From positions 868,001-932,000 of the forward strand of contig JBCAMK010000002.1 of NCBI GenBank assembly GCA_038503065.1: a stretch of DNA of 64,000 nucleotides. Reading direction: 5' to 3'. The notes under the pieces were generated by a model. It did not search any database, was not told the origin of the DNA, and was given only the letters and a program-made list of their open reading frames with translations. Of this stretch, positions 1 to 11,463 are shown in pieces. The position numbers were made by a program, and so were the translations under genes. Positions within the stretch are counted from its first letter, which is position 1. The number at the start of each line of letters is the position of its first letter. The stretch comes from Paragyromitra xinjiangensis. Its lineage: Eukaryota; Ascomycota; Pezizomycetes; Pezizales; Discinaceae.

Positions 1-2604
1 CTTCGATTTGGGCGTTTCAGGTGCAAGCGGGAAAAGGTACGTTCATGTAGTTGATTAGTCACGGATTACACTTTCTTGATGTGTAAACGGTTTCTTGAAA
101 CTAATATTTATGCAGGCGGTACAAACCCCGCTCTTCGTACTCTCTATTATCGTCTTACTCGTCTTCTGCAATTGAATATAACTCCTCTCTTTGTGTTTGA
201 CGGCCGGTCTCGTCCTGCCTTTAAACGGAATCATAAAACACTCTCTCACCTCACCCCAGCGCTTTCTAAGAACACGAAAGCCCTCCTGAAACTCTTTGGT
301 TTCCCATACCACGATGCTCCTGGTGAAGCCGAAGCCGAATGTGCAGTTCTCCAGCAAAATGGCGTTGTCGACGCTGTTATGAGCGAGGATGTAGACACCC
401 TGATGTTCGGGTGTGGAACCACGTTCCGGAACTGGTCCGGGCAAGGAAGTAGTAAACAGACGCCAACACACGTCACAGTATATGAGCGTGAAGACGTAGA
501 GCGCGAGAGCGGGCTCACACGGAACGGGATGATACTAGTTGCGTTGATGAGTGGTGGAGACTACCTTCCCGAAGGAGTACCAAGATGTGGGATCAAGATT
601 GCGGCAGATTGCGCTCGAGCCGGGTTTGGGGAGGATCTGTGTAATCTGGTGGAAGACGATGAAGAGGGATTTAAAGAATGGAGGGAACGGTTGCAGTTTG
701 AGCTCGACACGAATGAAAGTGGATGGTTTCGACGGAAAAATAAGTCTGTCGTGATACCGCCTAATTTCCCAGATCGGACTGTGTTGGGGTATTATACGAA
801 CCCTGTGGTTTCGAATCAAGATGCTGTCGAGAAGCTCCGGAGGAAGATTAAATGGGATGGTCAGGTTGACTTGTTTCGTCTACGGGAGTCGGTTCGTCAT
901 GCGTTCGAATGGCGTGGCAAGCAAGGTGCTGCTAAATTTGTCCGTACACTCGCTCCAGCTCTTGTGTCCAGAAGACTCTTGGATGGGAATGAAAAAGGTG
1001 CCCTCGAGAACATCGTCAAGGGGTTTCATGGCAAGCGAGAGCATTGCTCCACTGATGGCCTTAAAGAACTTCGCCTCTCCTTTATCCCTGGTGAAGTCAT
1101 CATTATCGATATGGTTGCAGAGGAGGAAGACGAAGTTGAGGAAGACTCGAGTCACGAAGAAGAGGAGGAAGGCGCCGAAGAAGGCACAAGGAAGCCAAAG
1201 GACTATGATATATTCGCACCCGAGAGGATATGGGTGGTGGATATGTATGCGCGGATGAGCCTCCACGAGATGATTACAGAATGGGAGCAACCGAAGTCGA
1301 AAGTGAGGGGGAAGAAGATGACAGCGAAAGCGAATGTGGCAGAAGGATCGAAATTAGGGTATTCCAATGTTTCGAAGCCGAGTAATCTGAGTGCTATTGT
1401 CCCTGCGAAGAAACCGAGGGGGAGGTCGAGAGCTGTGGGGATGGGGTCTGAAATAACTATTTGGAATGATCGGCCTACGGTGACTACAAGGGCTTCTCTT
1501 GATTCTATGGCTACATCAGAGGAATCTCGCGAGGTTGTTGAGCCTGAAGTGCCTGCCGTACGTCTTCCTACAGCCCGGAAGTCCTCACGAACGACGGCCA
1601 CCGACGGCGCACCAGCACCGAAAAAGAAGGTGGCAAAGCCTAAGGATACGATTTTAAAGCCTCCCAAAAAATCTACCAGACACCAGCCTGAGGGAAGTGT
1701 ACAAGAGCCTGATGAGGAACTTCCGACCCCTTGGAGAACCGCCAGAAGGCCGTCTATAACCTTTGGCGTGTCTCCACCCTGTGGTCGTCGCTTTTCTGCT
1801 CTGGGAATTTATGGAGAATCGTTACCGGAGCCTTTTAGTAATGCAACTTGTCCTCCTATCGATTCGCCGTATGAGTTACCTGAAGCACTGGCCCCATCAC
1901 CGGCACAATCGCCGTCACCATCACTACCACCAGTCCTATCATATTTAGAACACGAGACTATAATGATCCTTTCATCCCCCGCTCCTGCTGCTCTTTCGCC
2001 CTGCAGATCTCCACCAACTACACCCTCTCGGGGACGCAAGTCTTTCGTCCTGGAACCATCACAGCCAAACACACCGTCTCACGACTATAGCCCGCCTAGA
2101 GAGGTGCGGGCACCTTCGTTGACCAGGAAGTCTCCACGAGTCCTGACCTCGGCGTTTAAACGTCTTCAAGTTGTAGATCTGCTTGAAGATACTCCTAGTG
2201 GGCCCGTTGGCCACGAAAATGGCGTGGACAAAGTGTCGGATTTCTCGCCGACGTTTACACCGCTTAGTCCTAATGTCACTATACGGAAAAACCGCAAAGG
2301 AAGGAAGATTAGAGAGCCCCAGCCTGGCCTTCAGAGCAACGACGCCTCTAATTATTCAGCTCCTATTCCATTTCCACTGTTTGCCAGGAGTGCTTCGCTA
2401 CCGCAGAAAGTAGCTTCTACTGTCACTAAGGCGAGCGCTTCGAAAAGCCGAGGAGAGGTGGCAGACGGGAAGACGAAGAAGAGGGTTGTTCTCAGGGAGA
2501 GCTTGGAGGGTCGATGGGAGTTCATCGAGGATACGTGGGGTGTACGTGAAGGGACGAAGATCTGGGAGGAATTAGAGGTCCTGGACTTGACGGGTGATGA
2601 TTGA
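1..2604 (+). CDS. GEN1: GEN1/Yen1-type Holliday junction resolvase (XPG/Rad2 family), 5'-truncated by window edge
   Basis: Visible exons are 1-36 and 116-2604; the intron 37-115 begins GTACGT and ends ATGCAG. Exon 1 reads SIWAFQVQAGK and joins in phase to GGTNPALRTLYYRL, the usual fungal XPG N-domain. The start codon lies left of the window. The I-domain keeps the acidic metal-binding cluster EAEAECAVL and SEDVDTLMFG, and SGGDYLPEGVPRCG is the helix-hairpin-helix region. The family cuts four-way junctions and 5' flaps in the nucleus during recombinational repair. The C-terminal half is acidic, then basic/proline-rich and disordered, and ends in a conserved-looking RRVVLRESLEGRWEFIEDTW-like segment. 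About 840 residues are visible, typical for fungal GEN1. No lesion was seen; other Rad2 members (RAD2, EXO1, FEN1) fit less well. Confidence 0.9.
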
Positions 2605-3607
2605 AGTTGACGGGGATACAGCATTTCTTTTTTTTTATCTCCATTTCTGTTGGGGAGTTAACTAGATGTGAGTTATTTTGTGAGAGTGGCTCCTGAGTAT
2701 TGACCAGGATAACTTGATACGTGTGAGATGTCGATAACTTGGTTTTCCTTTTCGTCTTCTTTTTGAGTTTTTCATGGGTTAATGTTCTGCAAATCTGTCT
2801 CTTTTCTCAAGTGGGAATTAGAAGAGGCAAAAATTTAATGATAATACATGATTCTGAGACGTTCGATCGCCTGGGGCTCTGAGAAGTTGTTCGAGTGAGT
2901 CATTGTCACTCACTCGTCAATGGTAGCGATAGTGGACGAGGTCGGCTTCGCGAGGATGTAGAGAGGGCTTCTTTGATTGGGTGATGGGCTATTTATTGGC
3001 TTTGGTTGACGGGGCTATGCCATATGGGGAGTTGCTGTGGACAGAAACAGATGATAGTGGTTTGCATCGGTATCTTGTCGCGACGGCTTCTTCCTAGGCT
3101 TTGTAAGCGATACTGGTGGTGATTTTTTGATAATTATTTTAGTAGCTAGGCAGGCAATGAAGAGTTGAGCTTCAGCTAGGTCGTAATAGTAGTAGATAGT
3201 AGGGACGAGTCTGGGGGATCCAGAAACCGTCTCCTGGTGCTAATGAGAAGCATGTCGTCTTGAGGTTTAGGGGGCCATAGCTAAAGACGTGATTTTCTGA
3301 CTTCACAACTCCTAGAAATGCTATGATATCTTGATAAGAGACATGACGTCTTGGTGCAGAGGATGATACGCTGAGTCAGGAGGGACCGTGTATTGGGCAA
3401 CGTGTGTTATCTACGAGAGGCGTCGGACACTCGATGCATACTCTGTATTTGCCCAGGGCGAGCTTTTCAACCTTGACACTCCGCTATTTGAAAGAAGTAG
3501 ATTGAAGCGGCTAGATAATACATTACATTAAGAACAAGTTATTGCGTAAGAAGGGCAGGAGATCCGATTCCTATACCCTCATCTCACATAATCCCACATG
3601 CTAATTC
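2605..3607. other. Intergenic region between convergent GEN1 and PKR1 3' ends
   Basis: About 1 kb with T-rich stretches and short stop-filled frames. It probably holds the 3' UTRs of the two convergent genes. No RNA gene, repeat or credible ORF was seen. Confidence 0.6.
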
Positions 3608-3916
3608 CTATTTCTCTTTCTTCTCCTCAACCGCCGAGTCTTTCTCTTCTATCTCCCCGTTTGCTTTCTTCCGCTCCTTCTCTAGTTCTTCTGCTTTTCT
3701 TATCGCCTCGACTTCCCTTATGAACCAGGTGATCGCTATCCACAGCCCAGCGCAGATCAAGCTCAAAAACACGAAATGTCCGCTCCGTGTGCCGATAAGG
3801 AGGAAGAAAAATGTTGTTTGGAGTAGTGCGAAGGAGACGTGTGTGGCGAGGACAAGAGACTTGTTTGTGCCGGGTTCGAAAACGGAGAGCCAGATGTCTT
3901 CGAGGAATTTCGACAT
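3608..3916 (-). CDS. PKR1: PKR1-like ER V-ATPase assembly factor
   Basis: A single exon of 102 residues. It opens with FLEDIWLSVFEPGTNKSL, the short amphipathic start typical of Pkr1, followed by two membrane helices (about residues 22-42 and 46-66) and a charged, lysine/glutamate-rich cytosolic tail. Pkr1 sits in the ER membrane and helps assemble the Vo sector of the vacuolar ATPase. The length matches fungal orthologues (about 100-130 residues). The ATG at 3916 is the first Met before the conserved segment. Identification rests on the N-terminal motif plus topology. Confidence 0.85.
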   Translation of the reverse strand: MSKFLEDIWLSVFEPGTNKSLVLATHVSFALLQTTFFFLLIGTRSGHFVFLSLICAGLWIAITWFIREVEAIRKAEELEKERKKANGEIEEKDSAVEEKKEK

Positions 3917-4431
3917 GGGAGAGGTTTTTTTATTAGGGGCCGTAGGTGTTTGGGTGGGTTCTAAGGGTTTGGTTAGAAGATGATAGTTGTGGATTGGGGT
4001 TGGGGAACTTACTTTTGGGATTTATATTCAGGGGTAGGAAATGTGACGTTGGCAGCTTGAGGACACGAATGGGGCCGGGTAATTATGGTATCGGGAAGAC
4101 AGGGTAATCATGTCCTGCAAGCTTACTAGCAACAGCACTGCTTTAGAGCCGTCTTGAGAATCAAGGACATTGGTATCAGTTTTGATTCAGTAATTCACGA
4201 GTGTGACGGAGCAACCTCGCCTAGGCGGTGGAAAGTTTTAGTAGTTATAGAATGTCTTAATCATTTCTTAGATTTAATTACGAGCTAGATATGGGTGTTT
4301 GGGGGCTTGTATGAGGCTATCATTTTCCGTAATACCATTTCCCTCTAAGTCCTCTGGGATAAGTAGTAGGGATCTGCACAAGACAGCAATGATTCATATC
4401 TGTTGATGAACCTCTTACAAGAGACATGCAA
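3917..4431. other. Intergenic region upstream of PKR1
   Basis: This holds the PKR1 promoter/leader and the 3' flank of the neighbouring SET gene. No specific element was recognised. Confidence 0.5.
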
Positions 4432-5085
4432 TCAGTTCCCCACACCGCCTTCTGCATCACTTTCTTTCATTCTCTCCTGCCAAAAACCCTTCCCATAGCT
4501 CACACATAATTCAGTACCCTTTTTGATATCTTTACTTCCCACCCACAGAGCCATTCTCAACTCTCCCATTTCACCGCCTAACCGCCGGGTTTCAAACAAG
4601 ACGTTGGGTCTTTCGAACCCCGGAACACCACGGTAATCGTTCACCATCCTTGCCTCGTTTCCCATTTTACTGGCATCTATCCCAACACCCAACTCCCGGT
4701 CTAGACATAAGTCATAATCAGACGTTTCATCGGTGTCAGAGGGGTCGTGGACGTATCCTAGGTAATCAAGGATGAATGATCTCGCAGGGAGTGTTGTGGC
4801 AGCGAAGAGGCCGAATTGGCCATTCGCAGGGTGTGATGGGGATATTATTCTGCGGATCTTGACCAGTGAACTAGGATGTGAAGCAGGAGAAGGTGGGGTG
4901 GGTGACAGGTAAAGTTTTGAGATGGATGAGGCAGGAAGTAATTTGGATAATTGTGGGCGAGTGAGGTATTTGATCTCGAGGGGCCAGTTTGAGGGAGATT
5001 TTGGGGCAGAAGCTGGTGATCGGTTGGTAGGCTGCTTCGGTCGTTTTTCTCGTGATGGCTTGGGATTGGAGATTCTGGGCGGCAT
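4432..5085 (-). CDS. Small SET-domain protein (putative lysine methyltransferase)
   Basis: A single exon of 217 residues. Residues 1-60 are basic and proline/serine-rich. A compact SET domain follows: GQFGLFAATTLPARSFILDYLG resembles the N-terminal SET strand pair, ARMVNDYRG the NHS/NDYR pseudoknot segment, and ELCVSYGKGFW the catalytic-tyrosine segment. No pre-SET or post-SET cysteine cluster is visible, so substrate cannot be inferred; similar small fungal SET proteins are mostly uncharacterised. The start at 5085 is the first ATG of the frame. Confidence 0.8.
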   Translation of the reverse strand: MPPRISNPKPSREKRPKQPTNRSPASAPKSPSNWPLEIKYLTRPQLSKLLPASSISKLYLSPTPPSPASHPSSLVKIRRIISPSHPANGQFGLFAATTLPARSFILDYLGYVHDPSDTDETSDYDLCLDRELGVGIDASKMGNEARMVNDYRGVPGFERPNVLFETRRLGGEMGELRMALWVGSKDIKKGTELCVSYGKGFWQERMKESDAEGGVGN

Positions 5086-5690
5086 CGCTAGGTATATGGT
5101 GATAGTGGTGATTGCAGTGCAGCTGGTGTTTCATGGCTAAGCACTCGACTTAGCAAGAGGCTTCTCCACGAGGAACCCCACTCCTGTGGGGGTGACAGCG
5201 AACCGTGGCTTGCGGTAAACACGTAACCCTCGCACTAAAGGCAGCCTCCGGGTATACGCAATTTCATAAAAGGCTATCGTAATTGCAAGTCTCGATAGCC
5301 ATTAGATGACGTTGCAGACTCGTGCAGGTGAGGTTGAAGTCCAGGGATTGGGGCGGCAGCTACCAACATAAACGCCGAATAGAGACACAACACCGTCTCG
5401 GGTAAGCGCAGCCGCATTTGCCACGCTGCCTTGCGCCACAGGCCGCGGGATGCGGGCGACGGACGGCTCTGAGAGCGAAGCCAGTGAGGGCTCGCAGTAT
5501 CCAAGCGGCGTCGATCTGGTCAACCTCCTTCTCTCCTTACTCCAGACATAAAGGTGACTCTCATCGAACATCCAGCAAAAGTTGTGCCAAACATCGCGTA
5601 CATCAGTAGCCCCCTTGCAGCAGCCCAGTTTGCTAGTAGATAATCTCTGGGCAAAGCCACAGTTGTCACCTAGCGCAGACACACCGCCAT
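5086..5690. other. Divergent intergenic region between the SET gene and the CKB1 locus
   Basis: GC-richer than other gaps, so several frames stay open by chance on both strands. A short dyad at about 5177-5194 (CCCCAC-TCCT-GTGGGG) stands out. No conserved protein was recognised in the open frames. Confidence 0.4.
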
Positions 5691-6358
5691 ATGCCACCAA
5701 CCCCGCCGCCGACTGTGACAAGCACCGACCAACATCCGCTGCTGTTGCCCGACGTGAACTACCCCGACGCCCGCCATTACCAGCCGCTGCCCGACTCGCC
5801 CACGTACCCGGCCACCCCTCCGCCACAACAACAGCCGGAGCTCCGCGCCAAAGACGACGAGAGTTCGCGCTTCGGTTTTCCCCTGCCGCCACGTGCAGCA
5901 CAACAGACGCACGACACTACCCGCCGTCAAACGGACGGCAACACCGCGCCCGACCACAACAACCACGACAACGACGGGGGCAACGACAACGACGGCTCCG
6001 ATCCCAGGAAGCCCATCGACTCCCCCCCAACACTGCCAGCAGTAACAACCAGTGCTGCGGTCGCCAACACCATTGCTACCGACACCGCCGCTGATCCCTC
6101 CGCAGAGATACAGCCTGATCAGCTAGTAGTTGGTAAGACAGACGACGATTACGATATTTCCATCTTGAAGAGCGCCGGCCTCTATAGACGCAGCGGGACC
6201 TCTGGCTCTCGTGGATCTGCTCCTGGCCTCGTGCACCGGGGAATTGGGCTTGTCAAGCGAGACACGGCGGGTGGATATAGTCGGGTCGGCGCGATTGCTG
6301 CTTCTACTACCCCCGGTAGTGGAAGACTGAAGGAGGACGAGTTGGCGGGAAGATACGG
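5691..6358 (+). other. Possible upstream N-terminal exon of the CK2 beta gene (uncertain)
   Basis: An open frame starting at ATG 5691 runs past 6358 and encodes a proline/asparagine/aspartate-rich, low-complexity sequence ending KEDELAGRYG before a GTGCGT donor-like motif at 6359. That donor does not join in frame to the acidic region beginning near 6539 by any acceptor I could find. Donors at 6133 (GTAAGA) or 6316 (GTAGTG) with the acceptor ending at 6536 would keep frame. The stretch could be a lineage-specific extension, a leader, or non-coding GC-rich DNA. Confidence 0.3.
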
Positions 6359-6697
6359 TGCGTTGCCTTGGTTGCTATCTATCCATTCTATCCCTGTTGC
6401 CTTGCTGCCCTGCCCACTCCCCACGCACCCCACCCCCCTCCCCCGCGCGCGCGGTTTGCAGCATTTCCCGCTAGGCTCCCATCAATCCAAGGCTGACATG
6501 TATCGCGCGCGCGTGCTTATCGTAATGTGAATGCAGCCCAACCCCGTTCCCCTCTCTCCTCCCACCAACCCCCCCTCTCTTCCAACCCACCGCCGTCGGC
6601 ATCTCCCATCCACTCTCACTCACAGTCTGGTCAATCGGCTTCTGAAGAGGAGGAAGACCACTCAGAAGAGGACGAAGAGGAAGAGGACGAAGAAGAC

Positions 6698-7893
6698 ATG
6701 GAGGAGGAGGAATCCTGGATTAGCAGCTATTGCAGTATGGTAGGACACGAATATTTTGCTGAGGTCAGCGAGGATTTTATCGAGGATGATTTCAACCTCA
6801 CTGGGCTGGGTGCGATGGTTCCCATGTGAGTTGACCTTTTTTAGCCATCCTCAACCTTTCAACCTTCTTCCTGCTACATCCTCCCTAACTAGTTTTCATC
6901 CTGTTATTCCATATCCGCTATCTCCATCCTCTAAATGCACTGTTGTTTTCTGTTGTAGTTAAGCTAAACCCCCGGATTTTTAGGTACAAAGAAGCTCTTG
7001 AAATGATCCTGGACGTGGAGCCTGAAGATGATTCCGATTCGGCTGCTTCAGCATCAGAGTCGCTATCTGAGCAGCCGGGCGTCCAACCGAGCACCTACCG
7101 TCGTCGTGCCGGCCACATGCGAGTTGCCTCGGATGTCTCGATGATTGAGAACTCCGCTGAGCTTCTCTATGGTCTCATACACCAACGATTCATCACTTCA
7201 CGACAGGGCATCCAGGTCATGTACGAAAAATACCTCACCAATCACTTCGGTTTCTGTCCACGGGTGAACTGCAGTAATGCCCGTGTTCTTCCCTGCGGGT
7301 ACTCCGACACTCCCGGCGTAGAAACCGTGAAACTGTTTTGTCCCTCCTGCTGTGACATCTATGTACCCCCCAACTCCCGTTTCCAAACCGTCGATGGAGC
7401 ATACTTCGGAACAACCTTTGCTTCTCTTTTCCTTATGACCTTCCCGGAACTCGACGTATCCGGTAATACCCGTAAGGAGATACTATCAGGCGCGAGCTTG
7501 AACTCTGCTGGTGGAAGGAAGGGCGTGAACAATGCCAACGCCCCATTAATTAACGGCGTGCTGACATCCAACCTCGCTCCTGGCTTGGGTAAGGGCAAGC
7601 AGTACGAGATGCGAATATACGGTTTCAGGGTTTCAGAGCGCGCGAGGAGTGGCCCAAGGATGGGATGGTTAAGGAGCAAGCCAGAGCACCTGAGCGTCCT
7701 CGATGAAACAACACGATACGGCGAGCCTGAAGCGGAAGTGGGATACAGTAGTGATGAGGAGGAAGGACTGGAAGACAGCGAGCAGGAGGAGAGCGAAGGG
7801 GAAGACGAGATGAATCCTGTTGGAGGAGGACCTGTTGTCAGGAGGGAAAGGAAAAGAGGAGCAAGCCCAATGGATACAAATGGTGCTAGGTGA
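6698..7893 (+). CDS. CKB1: Casein kinase II regulatory (beta) subunit, CKB1 type
   Basis: Exons 6698-6825 and 6984-7893 (intron GTGAGT...TTTTAG) encode 345 residues from the nearest in-frame ATG; the acidic frame stays open further upstream, so the start is unsettled. The protein has [20 protein letters not shown] followed by [12 protein letters not shown], the acidic loop after [10 protein letters not shown], and the dimerising zinc finger with cysteines in FCPRVNCSN and LFCPSCC. CK2 beta dimerises and holds two catalytic subunits, setting substrate choice in nucleus and cytoplasm. [19 protein letters not shown] matches the usual CKB1 C-domain. The frame ends at a TGA overlapping a perfect donor (GTGAGT at 7890), so a small further exon is possible. 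Confidence 0.9.
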
Positions 7894-9478
7894 GTAGGAG
7901 AGGCAGTATAAAAGGGCTGTTGCAATGTTTCGTATGGCATTTGGATAAAGCCTGGGAGAGAGAAAGCATCAGATGTAGCACAGCATTTTTTTCTTTTCAA
8001 ATTCTACTTCCTCTTCCCCATCCGCCCTTTTTTCTTGTATCTTGTTTTTCTTTGTGGGTTGTTTTGTCACCATCGCAACGTATGATAGTCAACTAGAGGC
8101 GTGCACGCAGGTGTGTGCACTAGTGGTTGCTGAAGAGGAGGGGTTCTGGGGGATAAATATAAAATTTAAGTGAAAATTAAGGATTTCCGTGTGGCGGTGA
8201 AGTACTTAGGTAGTGTTAGAAATATGTTTTCTATTGATTTCTTCTTTTCTTGCCTCTAATCTGTTGTTCATGTATATACTCTACGATATCTGATTATGTA
8301 TGCTTCAGTGATTCTCTGAGCCCTGGGTGAAATAATTCTCACTGGACTGGATACATGTATGCTTAACGACCGTTCAAATATCCTACAGTTCTGGGGTCCA
8401 CTCGATCATATTTCTAAATCTTTACTGCTCCCTAGTTGTTCTACCCACAGAGGATCGATCTACGGCTCATCTAGTTTCATTTCGGGGAATAAGCGGAGGT
8501 TCACCGCGGCTATGTGCCACCCAGCCACGTTTTTGGATGTGTGCATGTGGACACGTACTCAAAGTAGGCAAAAAGTTCCAGGCAACGCGGGTTCTATTCT
8601 CGCCAATTGAGGGTATGCTTTACTTGCTGGAGGCCGCATCCGGATAACGGCCTCCCTGTCCGCGGCTTGCATTATCTGATACCCACCGCCTGCCTCAAGT
8701 AAGGGTGACTCCCACCGGAATACCAAGTTTATGGCAGGTGCTCGCTTAAACACGGGTGAGTTTCCTGGCGGCGGGAAACGGGTGGGAAATAGGGGAAGGG
8801 GAAAATGTATAATAGTAGCATCATAGTCGAATAGCTATGTTTGGTGTACTAAATAGAAATAGAGAAGAGTCTGAGCATTGGACTCGATGTGGAATGCCAA
8901 TGTTTTGCCAAGATTCGAGTGATGTTTCATGTTCTGGGTTTCTGGGTGGATCTGTCATGAGTGGCTCTAGAGACGTGTTCGTTTGGATATAGGCACGCTA
9001 CTAGCTCAGGGCTACCCACGTGGCTTGTACTATCTTCTGCGCTCGCGATTTCTGGGTAATAGAACTGAGTGGCTGGGGTATGATGGGATGTACAAGCATA
9101 AAACTCGTTTCCTGGATGTCTTCTCTTCTGGTCTTTGGGTGATGTCTGCGGAGAAGACGGTCCCCTTCGTGAAGTGTCAAAAGGCCTAACGAGAACTCAA
9201 ATTGCAGTATATTATAGTTAAACCTAACCTCTGTCTCTATCTCAGCATCTAACTCAACTACTCGTGCCTTGCACCTCCATGAGTATTCTAGTGGGGGTTA
9301 CTTTTGCTAGTCTTTCCCTTTCACAAAAGCTTGGGCGCAGGCGTAGGTGGATATGGTCACGTTAAGGTGGAGCGTCTACTCGGAGAGATATCCCACCACA
9401 TACTAGGAAGAGCCAAACACCAGCAGCTCTACCAGGTCGATTGATCACAAACAGAGCGTAAGAGAGATAGCACTCCTC
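7894..9478. other. Intergenic region 3' of CKB1
   Basis: T-rich 3' flank followed by about 1.4 kb with only short open frames (longest 83 codons, no recognisable family). An 8-bp-arm dyad, GGAGGCCG...CGGCCTCC, occurs at 8629-8655. No RNA gene was identified. Confidence 0.5.
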
Positions 9479-10408
9479 TTACAACCCCTTCTCAAGGTCT
9501 TCCAAAAACTTCACTACCGCCTCCTGCCCATGAAACTTGGCCATTTCCAACGGCGTCATTAATTCCGGCCGCCTCCTCTGACTCCCAAGCCACATCTTAG
9601 CCACTTTCCCAACGTCCGCCCCCCACTCCACCAAAATCCTCACCCCTTTCAAATTCCCCTCCCTCGCAGCAAGATGCAATGGCGTACTCTCAGTCGGCCA
9701 ATCCTCCTCAAGGTTTACGTCCGCCCCAAACGCCAACAACAACGCCATAATCTCCTCCCGTCCTGGAGTCTCCGCCGCCATATGCAGTACATTCCTCCCA
9801 TGCATTGATTTACGACGATTGATCACCCACGCGGCTCTACCCTCACGCTGCAGCTGCAGCAACAGTATCTCAAGCATACCACACGTCCCACTCTCAACAG
9901 CTAGTGCTACCGCAGGCTCAACAAAGATATCATCATCACCTGGATCATCGGGGTTTAAGCTCCCCTCAGGATCCATATCTGCCCCGTGCTCGAGTAACAT
10001 CCGTGCTATCTCTTCATTCCCACTGAATACCGCGTCTAGGAGCGGCGTGAAGTTCCATCTATCGATCACGTTGACGTTCGCGCCGTGCGAGAGGAGGAGG
10101 GCGACAATGCTTGTGTATCCGTTTTCGGCGGCGGCGTGGAGGGCGGTGGTAGCGAAGCGGGGTAGGGGTGGGTTGACGTCGATTGTGGGGGAGTTGAGGA
10201 GGAGCTTCACGAGTGGGAGGTGTCCGCGGTGGGATGCCCAGATTAGGGGGGATTCGTTGTCGACGGGGGCTAATGCGAGGGTGTGGAGGAGTGGGGTTAG
10301 GAGGGTTGATAGGAAGCTGTTGGTGAGGATTAAGTGGCTAAGAGGATTGGGAGGGAGGTAGGAGGCGATTTGGAGGATTAGTTCGTTGGGGAGTATGAAG
10401 AGGGTCAT
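9479..10408 (-). CDS. F-box-like ankyrin-repeat protein
   Basis: A single exon of 309 residues. Residues 1-45 (FILPNELILQIASYLPPNPLSH) look like an F-box-type hydrophobic helix pair. About six ankyrin repeats follow, marked by motifs such as TALHAAAENGYTSIVALLLS, HGANVNV and PLHLAAREGNLKGVRILVE. F-box proteins recruit substrates to SCF ubiquitin ligases through SKP1, and the ankyrin part would be the binding surface; that role is inferred. Such genes are expanded in filamentous ascomycetes and usually lack known substrates. No disruption was seen. Confidence 0.8.
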   Translation of the reverse strand: MTLFILPNELILQIASYLPPNPLSHLILTNSFLSTLLTPLLHTLALAPVDNESPLIWASHRGHLPLVKLLLNSPTIDVNPPLPRFATTALHAAAENGYTSIVALLLSHGANVNVIDRWNFTPLLDAVFSGNEEIARMLLEHGADMDPEGSLNPDDPGDDDIFVEPAVALAVESGTCGMLEILLLQLQREGRAAWVINRRKSMHGRNVLHMAAETPGREEIMALLLAFGADVNLEEDWPTESTPLHLAAREGNLKGVRILVEWGADVGKVAKMWLGSQRRRPELMTPLEMAKFHGQEAVVKFLEDLEKGL

Positions 10409-11463
10409 GGTGGTTGTGGAGGTGGAGGGTCTTATGCGTGGAGCTGTGAGCTTTTAAGGCAGCCAAAAGCTGTGCAAGGCTTCATAGCACATGCAGCTAT
10501 CTTAGTGAGACAGTGTTGGTATTAGTACCTTATGTAAGCAGAGTGAGATTTTATGACTTGGTCTCCCTATAGTTATGTTTCTTCAGTATGTTTGTTTAGG
10601 GCTATTAGGATCGCGGAGTTGAAGTTCGTGTAACAGTGTTGAAATATGGTTCGTTGGATACCTAATCATCGCATGGCAACAGCTAGGGAATTGGATGTGT
10701 AAAGGATCTGGGTACTGAGGATAAGCAAGGACCGATGCAAAGGCTACATGAGTAGAGAGTGTTTGATAACTGAGGGTGGGATTTTGCGTAGATCTTTCAC
10801 TATGGCTGTTAATTTTACAGTAAAATACTAAAGGAATGGGGTTCTCTGGGTCTGATTTAGTAGGGAATATGCTTATGCACCTAGCCGAGGCTATGGGAGG
10901 TGATGGAGGCACTTGAACGATTCTTACTATAGGGGATTGGTAGGGGGGCTAGAAGGTATTTGGGAAGGCTTACAGAAAGTGGTTGATGCTTCTTAGCTTA
11001 CAAGAATTAGGGCGAGGTTGGTGCTTCTTGAATAAACAGCTATTGAGCTCGTTAAGTAAACAAGTAAATGAATAGTAAACGAATAATCAACCCATCCACC
11101 TACCTAGAGCTAACGAACGAGACGTGCCAAGCCAGCTATTGCTGACTAACTCCACAAACCCAGAAATCATTGGCCCCATATTCACGATCGCTGCAGGGAC
11201 AGACGGCCAGCCATTGGTCCCCTTAAATGTCACACGAGCATTCGAAAAAGAGGATGAGTTGTTCGTGGAAGTTCATAGATCCCGAAACGACGTGGCCCAA
11301 CTAAACCCATCTGACTTTTTTTCATTTTCCCCGAGATTTTGGCTTCGGTCGGGAATGAACGGATTCTAGGTAACGGGCACTTATTCCCCCTCAATTTTAG
11401 CTACTCCGGAGGAAAAAAAAAAAAAAGAGCTCCCAACCTCAACACCCCACATACTGAGTTAAG
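10409..11463. other. Intergenic region, divergent promoters
   Basis: Lies between divergently transcribed genes and must contain both promoters. A homopolymer A tract sits at about 11413-11426, just before the downstream start. Short frames at 10583-10912 and 11124-11369 resemble no family and were not called. Confidence 0.5.

Noticed and set aside
5302..5966. Minus-strand frames of about 100-200 codons before CKB1
   Set aside because: GC-rich sequence leaves several overlapping frames open at once; none has family features.
9819..10361. 180-codon plus frame over the F-box/ankyrin gene
   Set aside because: Fully antisense to a recognisable ankyrin gene; no independent support.
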